Below are positions 1 to 5,504 of a DNA stretch of 7,295 nucleotides, in pieces. The first letter of the stretch is position 1; the number at the start of each line of letters is the position of its first letter. The position numbers and the translations under genes were made by a program. Under the pieces are notes generated by a model. It made no database searches. It was given only the letters and a program-made list of their open reading frames with translations, and had not been told where the DNA came from. Location of the stretch: assembly GCA_029865675.1 (NCBI GenBank), contig JARXAU010000071.1, forward strand, positions 1 through 7,295. The letters are read 5' to 3'. The stretch is from Rhodoferax sp. (GTDB lineage: Bacteria; Pseudomonadota; Gammaproteobacteria; Burkholderiales; Burkholderiaceae_C).

Positions 1-1
1 C

Positions 2-214
2 ATCGACGCCAAAGGCCTGCGCCAAATGAACGACAGCAGCGCGCTAGAAGCCATCATCGACGAGGTGCTGGCTGCCAACGCCAAGAACGTAGAAGAGTTC
101 AAGGCCGGTAACGCCAAGGCTTTTAACGCCCTGGTCGGCCAGGCCATGAAGGCCAGCAAAGGCAAGGCCAACCCGGCGCAGGTGAACGAGCTGCTCAAGC
201 AAAAGCTCGCTTGA
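2..214 (+). CDS. gatB: Asp-tRNA(Asn)/Glu-tRNA(Gln) amidotransferase subunit B, C-terminal end (5' truncated)
   Basis: This is the last 70 codons of GatB, read in frame from base 2 to the TGA at 212-214. GatB is the subunit of the GatCAB amidotransferase that binds and phosphorylates the mischarged Glu-tRNA(Gln) or Asp-tRNA(Asn). What remains is the helical YqeY-like tail domain that contacts the tRNA. It is recognisable by the pattern around IIDEVLAANAKNVEEFKAGN, followed by a Gly-Lys-rich stretch and a C-terminal NPAQVNELLKQKL. That ending is typical of the family, so the 3' end looks intact. The catalytic part lies outside the window. The next gene, pyrE, faces it across a 91-bp gap. Confidence 0.93.
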   Translation: MDAKGLRQMNDSSALEAIIDEVLAANAKNVEEFKAGNAKAFNALVGQAMKASKGKANPAQVNELLKQKLA

Positions 215-264
215 ACACGGATGTGGGTCTGGGGCATCGACCTCGGCGCTTCGTGGAATGCATC

Positions 265-301
265 GCCGGGGCTGGAAATGCAGGGTTTGACCCTGCCCGG
301 C
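265..301. terminator. Possible bidirectional hairpin between convergent gatB and pyrE
   Basis: A perfect 6-bp stem GCAGGG (280-285) pairs with CCCTGC (291-296) around the loop TTTGA. An outer stem GCCGG (265-269) can pair with CCGGC (297-301). The structure sits in the 91-bp gap between two convergent genes, where a shared terminator is expected. Neither side has a T-run, so it is not a canonical intrinsic terminator. Confidence 0.3.
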
Positions 302-305
302 AGAC

Positions 306-1025
306 TCACTTCACCCCGTAGCGCTCCCGGTATGCCTGTACCCGCGCCAGGTGCGCGCCCATGGTGTTGCCAGTTTGGGCGCCCAGGTAGCCCAGCAAAT
401 CCGAGAGCTCGGCAATCGCGCAGACCTGCAAGCCATCAACGCTGCGCACGTATTGCACGGCGCTGTAGGGCACGTCGCGGGTGGTGCCATCGGGCTGCTT
501 TTCGGTGGCCATTTCTTGGCGGTCCAGGGCAATGGCGACGGCGTGGGGCGTGGCGCCTGCGGCTTTGATGAGCGCAATCGACTCGCGCGCGGCGGTGCCT
601 GCACTCATTACATCGTCCACGATCAGCACCCGGCCTTTAAGCGGCGCGCCCACCAGGCTGCCGCCTTCGCCGTGGTCCTTGGCCTCTTTGCGGTTGTAAG
701 CATAAGGCACGTTTTTACCCAGGCGTGCCAGCTCAATGGCCACGGCTGCGCCCAGGGGAATGCCCTTGTAGGCGGGGCCAAAAATCATGTCGAATTCAAT
801 GCCGCTTCCCAGCAGGCGCTGGGCATAAAATTGCGCGAGCCGCCCGAGTTTGGCGCCATCGTCAAACAAGCCGGCGTTGAAAAAATACGGGCTTTGGCGA
901 CCGGCTTTGGTGGTGAATTCGCCAAAGCGCAACACGCCACACTCCACCGCAAACGCCACAAATGCTTGCGCCAGACTGGGGGGCGCACTTGCTGCGTTCA
1001 GGCGGGCTGGGCCACTATCAACCAT
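306..1025 (-). CDS. pyrE: Orotate phosphoribosyltransferase
   Basis: This 239-residue protein joins orotate and PRPP to give orotidine 5'-phosphate, the fifth step of cytoplasmic pyrimidine synthesis. The PRPP-binding motif VLIVDDVMSAGTAARES is at about residues 133-149. FTTKAGRQSPYFFNAG (38-52) and FGPAYKGIPLG (82-92) are the family's orotate and phosphate contact regions, and the RKEAKDHGEGG loop (112-122) is the flexible catalytic loop. It is slightly longer than the E. coli enzyme. The ATG at 1025 is chosen because an AAGGAA ribosome-binding site lies 6 nt upstream. The frame stays open to 1175, but that extension runs through the exonuclease gene. The start codon overlaps that of divergent xth, so any pyrE promoter must lie inside the xth coding region. 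Confidence 0.96.
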   Translation of the reverse strand: MVDSGPARLNAASAPPSLAQAFVAFAVECGVLRFGEFTTKAGRQSPYFFNAGLFDDGAKLGRLAQFYAQRLLGSGIEFDMIFGPAYKGIPLGAAVAIELARLGKNVPYAYNRKEAKDHGEGGSLVGAPLKGRVLIVDDVMSAGTAARESIALIKAAGATPHAVAIALDRQEMATEKQPDGTTRDVPYSAVQYVRSVDGLQVCAIAELSDLLGYLGAQTGNTMGAHLARVQAYRERYGVK

Positions 1026-1827
1026 GGGGATTTCCTTGTTCACATTAAGCAGCCTGAACCTCAACGGCATTCGTTCGGCCACCAGCAAGGGGCTTGAGCC
1101 CTGGTTGGCCCAACTGCAGCCGGATTGTATTTGCGTGCAAGAAGTCAAAGCCCAGGCCGAGGACGTGGCGGGCAAGTTCGAAACCCTGGCCGACCTGAAC
1201 GGCTACTTTCACTTTGCCGAGAAAAAAGGCTACTCCGGCGTGGGCGTCTACACCCGCCACACGCCCAGCGACGTGGTGGTGGGCTACGGCTCGGGCGAGT
1301 TTGACGCCGAGGGCCGCTATGTGGAGCTGCGCTTTGACACGCCGACGCGCAAGCGCTCCATCATCAGCGCCTACTTTCCTAGCGGCTCGTCGGGCGAGGA
1401 GCGGCAACTGGCCAAATACCGCTTTCTGGCCGAGTTTTACCCCCACCTCACAGCGCTCAAGGGCCAGCGCGAATTTGTGCTATGCGGCGACGTCAACATC
1501 GCGCACCAAGAAATCGACCTGAAAAACTTCAAGGGCAACAAAAAGAACTCCGGCTTCTTGCCCCAAGAGCGCGCCTGGATGACCCAGCTTTTAGCTGAAG
1601 CTGGGCTAGTAGACGTTTACCGTCAACTGGAACCCACCGCTACCGACGCCGCCTACACCTGGTGGAGCAACCGCGGCCAGGCCTATGCCAAAAACGTGGG
1701 CTGGCGGCTGGACTACCACCTGGCCACCCCCGCCTTGGCGGCAGGCGCACGCACACACGCCATCTTCAAGGGCGTGAAGTTCTCGGACCACGCGCCCATC
1801 ACCATCGACTACGACTGGGAACGCTGA
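1024..1827 (+). CDS. xth: Exodeoxyribonuclease III (AP endonuclease, ExoIII/XthA type)
   Basis: This 267-residue protein belongs to the exonuclease-endonuclease-phosphatase superfamily. It nicks DNA at abasic sites and removes 3'-blocking groups in base-excision repair. The family active-site residues are all visible: Asn14 (SLNLNGIRSA), Glu40 (CVQEVKAQ) for metal binding, Tyr117 (AYFPSG), Asp156 and Asn158 (GDVNIAH), Asp230 (WRLDYHL), and the Asp255-His256 pair in SDHAPITIDY. Length is normal. The start is uncertain. The ATG at 1024 has no clear Shine-Dalgarno, and a TTG at 1036 (giving LFTLSSLNLNG) fits the usual family N-terminus, with a weak GGGGA just upstream. The frame is open back to 850, but that part is antisense to pyrE. 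A toxin-antitoxin pair begins 43 bp downstream with no obvious terminator between. Confidence 0.95.
   Translation: MGISLFTLSSLNLNGIRSATSKGLEPWLAQLQPDCICVQEVKAQAEDVAGKFETLADLNGYFHFAEKKGYSGVGVYTRHTPSDVVVGYGSGEFDAEGRYVELRFDTPTRKRSIISAYFPSGSSGEERQLAKYRFLAEFYPHLTALKGQREFVLCGDVNIAHQEIDLKNFKGNKKNSGFLPQERAWMTQLLAEAGLVDVYRQLEPTATDAAYTWWSNRGQAYAKNVGWRLDYHLATPALAAGARTHAIFKGVKFSDHAPITIDYDWER
1032..1037 (-). promoter_or_regulatory. pyrE ribosome-binding site
   Basis: AAGGAA on the minus strand, 6 nt before the pyrE ATG at 1025, fixes that start. The site lies inside the first codons of xth on the other strand and overlaps the alternative xth TTG start at 1036-1038. Confidence 0.7.
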
Positions 1828-1838
1828 TTTGGGTTTAA

Positions 1839-1856
1839 ACTGTACAAACAGTACAG
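1839..1856 (+). promoter_or_regulatory. Inverted-repeat operator of the toxin-antitoxin operon (TGTACA core)
   Basis: Two overlapping inverted repeats sit 15 bp before the antitoxin ATG: CTGTAC (1840-1845) with GTACAG (1851-1856), and ACTGT (1839-1843) with ACAGT (1848-1852). The first contains the palindrome TGTACA (1841-1846), which is the core hexamer known for YefM binding at the E. coli yefM-yoeB operator. An 8-bp palindrome GTTTAAAC (1833-1840) adjoins it. A poor promoter match (TTGGGT at 1829-1834, 17 bp, TACAGA at 1852-1857) would put the -10 inside the repeat, as expected for autorepression. Binding is inferred. Confidence 0.6.
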
Positions 1857-1858
1857 AA

Positions 1859-1864
1859 AAGGAG
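1859..1864 (+). promoter_or_regulatory. Antitoxin ribosome-binding site
   Basis: AAGGAG lies 6 nt before the ATG at 1871. It decides that start over an in-frame upstream ATG at 1829, which would place the operator inside the coding region. Confidence 0.75.
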
Positions 1865-1870
1865 CTTCCC

Positions 1871-2140
1871 ATGTCGATCCCCAGCAGCTATGGCCTGGAA
1901 CAAGCGCGCATCCAGTTGCCCCACATCGTGGCCGAAGCCCATGCCGGCCTGCGCAGTGTGATCACCAAGCACGGCAAGCCCTATGCGGCCGTCGTGCCTT
2001 TGCAAGACCTGGCGCTTATGCCCTCGCAAGCTCCTGCGGGCGAGAGCCTTTTGGCCTTGCGCGGCACGGGGCGCGGGCTGTGGGGCGCCAATGTGGGCCA
2101 AACCGTGGCCGATTTGCGCAACGAGTGGGACGGCGCCTAG
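1871..2140 (+). CDS. Phd/YefM-family type II antitoxin
   Basis: This 89-residue protein matches the prevent-host-death fold. The N-terminal DNA-binding and dimerisation half (residues 7-46) reads YGLEQARIQLPHIVAEAH, followed by LRSVITKHGKPYAAVVPL, the usual pattern of 'mask or permit' antitoxins of this family. The C-terminal part (about 59-87) has GTGRGLWGANVGQTVADLR, a Gly/Trp-rich segment that in relatives wraps the cognate PIN toxin. The expected role is to neutralise the downstream nuclease and to repress the operon through the inverted repeats just upstream. The toxin ATG follows the TAG stop directly, which points to translational coupling. The function is inferred from family and gene order. 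Confidence 0.85.
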   Translation: MSIPSSYGLEQARIQLPHIVAEAHAGLRSVITKHGKPYAAVVPLQDLALMPSQAPAGESLLALRGTGRGLWGANVGQTVADLRNEWDGA

Positions 2141-2590
2141 ATGGCCGCAGCGCCCCTGCGCCTGTGGGCGAGCCTGCCCCAAGGTGCAAGCGTGCTGGTG
2201 GACACGGCGCCGTGGATTTATGTGCTCGAATCCCACCCGCAGTTTGCTGATTGCTTTGTCGGCCTGTTTGAAGCGGCAGCCAAGGGGCATGTGCTGATTG
2301 CCTTGTCGACGATTACCCTGGCCGAAGTGTTGGCTGGCCCTTTCAAAGCGGGGCAAACCGCGCTGGCCAAGCGCTACGAGAAGGCGCTATTGCAATACCG
2401 CGTGGTGGACGTTTCCGCGCCCATCGCGGCATTGGCGGCGCAACTGCGCGCGCAGTACCGCCTGAAGCTGCCTGACGCCTTGCAACTGGCCACGGCGCTG
2501 GACATGGGCGCTACCGCCTTGGTCACGCATGACCGCGACTTTTCGCAAGTCACCGGCCTAGACATCTTGACTGGCGACCCACCGCACTAA
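2141..2590 (+). CDS. PIN-domain ribonuclease toxin (VapC-like)
   Basis: This 149-residue PIN-fold protein is the likely toxin of the pair. The acidic residues that hold the metal ions in PIN nucleases are present: Asp21 (VLVDTAPWIYVLE), Glu62 (TLAEVL), Asp112 (KLPDALQLATAL) and Asp131/Asp133 (THDRDF). The set looks complete, so an active Mg2+-dependent RNase is expected. Its RNA target cannot be read from the sequence. The ATG starts immediately after the antitoxin TAG (TAGATG) with only a weak upstream GGGA, which suggests termination-reinitiation and lower toxin than antitoxin synthesis. Residues 1-17 precede the fold and the exact start could be later. The gene ends 18 bp from the convergent LRR kinase gene. 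Confidence 0.87.
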   Translation: MAAAPLRLWASLPQGASVLVDTAPWIYVLESHPQFADCFVGLFEAAAKGHVLIALSTITLAEVLAGPFKAGQTALAKRYEKALLQYRVVDVSAPIAALAAQLRAQYRLKLPDALQLATALDMGATALVTHDRDFSQVTGLDILTGDPPH

Positions 2591-2608
2591 GGTAATTGGC
2601 GCTGGTAG

Positions 2609-3952
2609 CTAGATTTTTAAGGCCGCCAAGCTGTGCACCAAAGACGCGTCGATTTCGGCGAAGAGTGGACGCTCCGGAGGCGACTCACTCAAGCAGCGAG
2701 TAACAAGGCCTTGCAGACGGTCCACCACTGCCTCTGACCCACTGGCAGCGTCGGCCCGGTCCAGTAACTCCTCCAGCAAATAGCCAAATGCCCGCGCTTC
2801 CACCCGCTGCAGCCTCTCCCCCAAAGCCAAGTCTTCGGGCTGGTACAAGGAAGCCGCGCCAAAGTCCCCCAGCGTGGCTTGGCCTTGTGCGTTGTGCAGG
2901 GTGTTGTGGGCATAGAGGTCACCGTGCAGGACGCCCTGGCGGTGCAAATGGCATGCTGCCGAAGCGATGGCGCAAGCAATGCGCAGCGCGTCGGTCAGAT
3001 CAAAGCGGCGGTCAGGCGCGTAGATGTCACGGGTGCAGCTTTCTAGGCTGGGCGGTGCCGCCAGCGTCTGGAACGCGGGGTCTATCAGGTCCATCACCAA
3101 GCCCTGGTGCCCCTGCGGATGGGCGCCCACGCGACCGCGTAAGGCGATGAGATGCGGGTGATGGCCTGCACGCAGGCAGGCCGCTAACTCGGAATGCGGC
3201 AGGCCGTCACTGGTCATCGCCCCCTTAAAAAGTTTCACCGCCGCGGTTTGTGTTGCGCCGTTTTGGGCAATGCTGGCACGGTGGATAAGTCCTGAGGCGC
3301 CTTCGCCCAGCAATTCATGCAACTGCACGGACGGCCAGGGCACCAGCGGCAACGCCGCACTGCGGTGCGCCAAAGCGGCGGCCTGTAGCTCTGCACCAAA
3401 GGGATTGCCGGCAAACGCCAACCAAGAAAGTCTTGGCAGGTCGAATAGCCAGTCTGGCAATACTGCCAAATCGTTGGCCGCAATGCGCAGCAGCTCCAGC
3501 CTATGGCAAGCGGCCATCGACGCTGGCAAGGCGCGCAGGCGGTTTCCCGCCAGCATCAGCTTTTGCAAATGCACGCACTGACCGATCTCTTTGGGGAGTT
3601 CTTCAATCTGGTTGTCGGTGAGCGTCAGCCAGCGCAGCAGCGGGGGAAGCGACTGCGCGGGCACAGTGTGGATATGGTTGGCCTTGAAGCCGACCATCTG
3701 CAGGCTCTGGCACTGACCGAGCATCGGCGGCAGTTCGGTGAACTGGTTGTGTGAACAAAACAAAATACGCAGCTTATGCAGGCGCGGCAGATCATCCGGC
3801 AGCGCACACAGGGCGTTCCCTGACAAATCCAAAATCTCCAGGCTATCGGCAAGCTGGAAAATCTCGGTGGGAAATTCGGTAAGCCCCGCTTTAATCCCCA
3901 CGCGGGGCTGACCGGCCAGCGCGCCAGAGCGCAGTTGTTCAAGGGCGTGCAT
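2609..3952 (-). CDS. Leucine-rich-repeat protein kinase
   Basis: This 447-residue protein has two parts. Residues 38-174 hold six 22-23-residue leucine-rich repeats of the LxxLxLxxNxLxxLP type, with a degenerate repeat on each side. Residues about 210-447 form a Ser/Thr-type kinase domain: Gly-rich loop LGEGASG (215-221), Lys240 (AAVK), a helix-C glutamate probably Glu255, catalytic loop HGDLYAHN with Asp345 and Asn350, metal-binding DFG at 363-365, and Arg428 (ERPLF). The arginine of the usual HRD is Gly344, so it is a non-RD kinase. Only about 20 residues separate DFG from the subdomain IX region (RVEARAFG), and no APE motif is visible. No signal peptide or membrane segment is seen, so it is probably cytoplasmic. 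I recall similar LRR-kinases in other proteobacteria; the substrate is unknown. The ATG follows the upstream small gene's stop by 9 nt. Confidence 0.85.
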   Translation of the reverse strand: MHALEQLRSGALAGQPRVGIKAGLTEFPTEIFQLADSLEILDLSGNALCALPDDLPRLHKLRILFCSHNQFTELPPMLGQCQSLQMVGFKANHIHTVPAQSLPPLLRWLTLTDNQIEELPKEIGQCVHLQKLMLAGNRLRALPASMAACHRLELLRIAANDLAVLPDWLFDLPRLSWLAFAGNPFGAELQAAALAHRSAALPLVPWPSVQLHELLGEGASGLIHRASIAQNGATQTAAVKLFKGAMTSDGLPHSELAACLRAGHHPHLIALRGRVGAHPQGHQGLVMDLIDPAFQTLAAPPSLESCTRDIYAPDRRFDLTDALRIACAIASAACHLHRQGVLHGDLYAHNTLHNAQGQATLGDFGAASLYQPEDLALGERLQRVEARAFGYLLEELLDRADAASGSEAVVDRLQGLVTRCLSESPPERPLFAEIDASLVHSLAALKI

Positions 3953-3961
3953 AGCCTGACC

Positions 3962-4207
3962 TCAGGTGATTTTGAACACCGTACGCACGGTGGCCCCTGC
4001 GCGCTGCTCCTCAAACACCGCCCATTGCTTAATGCCTTTGACCAAAACCTGCTGGCTGATGTCCTTCACGGCGGCTTTGGTTTTGCGCTTTTCAGTGAGC
4101 CAATCTTGCAAGTGCGCATACGTGGGGCCGGGCAGGCCTACGGGCAATAGCAGTGTTTTGCCAGCAACGGTGCCAGCAGATTGGACAGTGAGTTCGGTGG
4201 CTGGCAA
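3962..4207 (-). CDS. Small hypothetical protein, start uncertain
   Basis: I do not recognise this protein. The C-terminal 81 residues look like a real soluble protein: TVAGKTLLLPVGLPG leads into a charged helical stretch (HLQDWLTEKRKTKAAVKDIS) and ends in a hydrophobic-basic RTVFKIT. No signal peptide, membrane segment or metal motif is seen. The start is doubtful. The frame is open to an ATG at 4423, with another ATG at 4366, but both would overlap the cytochrome b561 gene by more than 100 bp and read its 9-bp repeat as His-Arg-Ile. The start given is TTG at 4207, the first usual start codon after the cytochrome stop, and it has no Shine-Dalgarno. It could be a coupled gene or the remnant of a longer one. 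The LRR kinase begins 9 nt after its stop, suggesting an operon. Confidence 0.5.
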   Translation of the reverse strand: MPATELTVQSAGTVAGKTLLLPVGLPGPTYAHLQDWLTEKRKTKAAVKDISQQVLVKGIKQWAVFEEQRAGATVRTVFKIT

Positions 4208-4245
4208 GTAATGTGGGACAAAGCACAGCCGAGGCGGCTGCGCCC

Positions 4246-4974
4246 CTATTGTGCGGTGTACGCGGTGTATGCGGTGTATGCGGTGTATGCGGTGTGTGCG
4301 GCATCTGTGGTCTGTCCGCTGCTGCTGGTCTGCGCCTGCGCCACCACTTGCGGCGCGTCGCGCCATTGCAGATACCAATAGGCGCTTACGGCTAGCACCA
4401 AGACCAGCGCAACCGACCACCACGCCCTTGCAATGCCGTCGGTGACCTGGCCCTGCTTAGTTCCTGTGACCATGGCGCGCGGCAAGTTTTCGTGGTGGAG
4501 ATAGCTCGCAAACACCACACCAGCCAAGTGCACGCCCACTATTGCAAGCATGACGTTGGATGCGCCTTCATGCAGTTCGCCCAGCAGTTCGCCCCCCAGG
4601 TCGTTGTAGACGGCATACCCGGTAGCCACAATGGCCGCGCCCCACACCAGCATCATCACAATAGCGACAGCGCCTGCCGGGTTGTGGCCGATGTAATGCG
4701 CGGGCTTGCCCGCCACCATGGACCGAAGGTAACGGCCCACGGCGCCGGGGCCGCGCACAAAGCTGCCAAACCGTGCATAGCGCGTGCCCAGCAAGCCCCA
4801 CACCACCCTAAAAGCAATAAGGCCCCCCATGGTGTAGCCGAGGGTGACGTGCAGCAGGCGCCACGTCTCACTTTCGGCGCTGAGGTAGGCGCCGACAAAG
4901 CTGCTCACCAGCAGCCAATGGAACACCCGCACCGGGGCGTCCCAGACGAGGATTTTGGAATCAGATGGAGTCAT
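4246..4974 (-). CDS. Cytochrome b561-family membrane protein
   Basis: This 242-residue integral membrane b-type cytochrome belongs to the bacterial cytochrome b561 / Ni-Fe hydrogenase b-subunit-like group. Hydrophobic segments lie at about 16-34, 44-62, 101-120, 140-158 and 186-203. Likely heme-ligand histidines are His19 (RVFHW), His42 (LLHVTLGY), His135 (ELHEG) and His149 (GVHLAGV). The expected role is to oxidise quinol in the membrane and pass electrons to the periplasmic diheme cytochrome encoded just upstream. The ATG has GAAAGG 5 nt before it, and 32 bp separate the gene from dhc. The tail is odd: after the last membrane segment comes a Gln/Thr/Ser linker and a run of Thr-Ala-Tyr repeats encoded by 9-bp tandem repeats, outside the conserved domain. 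Confidence 0.9.
   Translation of the reverse strand: MTPSDSKILVWDAPVRVFHWLLVSSFVGAYLSAESETWRLLHVTLGYTMGGLIAFRVVWGLLGTRYARFGSFVRGPGAVGRYLRSMVAGKPAHYIGHNPAGAVAIVMMLVWGAAIVATGYAVYNDLGGELLGELHEGASNVMLAIVGVHLAGVVFASYLHHENLPRAMVTGTKQGQVTDGIARAWWSVALVLVLAVSAYWYLQWRDAPQVVAQAQTSSSGQTTDAAHTAYTAYTAYTAYTAQ
4253..4301. repeat. 9-bp tandem repeat, about 5.4 copies (GCGGTGTAT unit)
   Basis: On the plus strand the units run GCGGTGTAC (4253-4261), three copies of GCGGTGTAT (4262-4288), GCGGTGTGT (4289-4297) and a partial GCGG. On the minus strand each unit encodes Thr-Ala-Tyr (Thr-Ala-His at the variant unit) at the C-terminus of the cytochrome b561. The unit length is a multiple of three, so copy-number change would alter tail length without shifting frame. 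Confidence 0.93.
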
Positions 4975-5006
4975 TGCAGCCTTTCGGTGTGGGAAGTCGA
5001 GAGCCT

Positions 5007-5486
5007 TTACTTGGGAATGCGCACCTCATGCTCATCAAAATTGCCGTCAGCGGCGCGTTGGTGGCAGGCAGAACAGTTGGAGGCGCTGCCTACTGCTGCA
5101 CGCTGGTAAACGCGGGCGCTCACCTCGTCATGCTCGCGGATAAACCAGGCCGACTTGGTAATTCGGTTCTCGGGAGGCATCTGCTTGAAACGCCGCCCTG
5201 CGCCTGCATGCTCGCCCAGCCACACGCCAATGGCTTTGGTGCTGGCCGCATCCAGCGAGGCGTCCACGCCGAAGTGCTTTGACAGGCCACCCATGATCTG
5301 CTGCCATGACCTGGCCCCCAGCAGGCCTGGTGGATAGGCGATGTGGCAGGCAGCACATTCGGCTTGGTAAGCGGGCAGGCGCGTTCCGCTCTCGAAGTCT
5401 TCGTCGGCCCAGGCCGGTGCGTTCAGACAGACTGCGGCAAGGCCCGTCAGCAAAAAAGGGCGAAGTAAGGCAAATCGTGTGGACAT
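5007..5486 (-). CDS. dhc: Diheme cytochrome c (DHC family)
   Basis: This 159-residue exported cytochrome has a signal peptide of about residues 1-27 (hydrophobic LLRPFLLTGLAAVC, likely cut after AWA) and two heme c attachment motifs, CAACH (44-48) and CSACH (138-142). Histidines such as His71 and His119 could be distal ligands. Length and layout fit the DHC family, first studied in Rhodobacter sphaeroides, where DHC donates electrons to SHP. The neighbours support that role: shp lies 18 bp upstream and a cytochrome b561 32 bp downstream, all on one strand. Start choice is firm, since AAGGAG lies 6 nt before the ATG. It is expected in the periplasm, carrying electrons between the membrane b cytochrome and SHP. 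Confidence 0.9.
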   Translation of the reverse strand: MSTRFALLRPFLLTGLAAVCLNAPAWADEDFESGTRLPAYQAECAACHIAYPPGLLGARSWQQIMGGLSKHFGVDASLDAASTKAIGVWLGEHAGAGRRFKQMPPENRITKSAWFIREHDEVSARVYQRAAVGSASNCSACHQRAADGNFDEHEVRIPK

Positions 5487-5504
5487 ACTGTGCTCCTTGG
5501 GTGC

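Noticed and set aside
1015..1022. xth promoter -10 candidate TATCAA just before the start
   Set aside because: No -35 element at a suitable distance, and it would leave almost no leader. Not supportable.
850..1023. N-terminal extension of ExoIII by 58 residues
   Set aside because: It is antisense to pyrE, and the family begins at about residue 5 of the called protein.
351..1097. Long plus-strand open frame (248 codons) opposite pyrE
   Set aside because: It is antisense to a well-supported pyrE, has low-complexity composition and no recognisable domain. High GC makes long antisense frames common.
1026..1175. N-terminal extension of PyrE by 50 residues
   Set aside because: It would run through the start of xth and bypass the AAGGAA site directly before the ATG at 1025. 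The extra residues are unlike the PyrE family.
1835..2356. Minus-strand open frame (173 codons) opposite the toxin-antitoxin genes
   Set aside because: It is antisense to both genes and their operator, with Gln/Arg/His-rich composition typical of a shadow frame.
4253..4301. CRISPR-like or VNTR array outside genes
   Set aside because: The units are 9 bp with no spacers and lie in frame inside the cytochrome b561 gene, so this is a coding tandem repeat.
4492..5109. Plus-strand open frame (205 codons) opposite cytochrome b561 and dhc
   Set aside because: It crosses two confidently called minus-strand genes, is His/Ala-rich, and has no family features.
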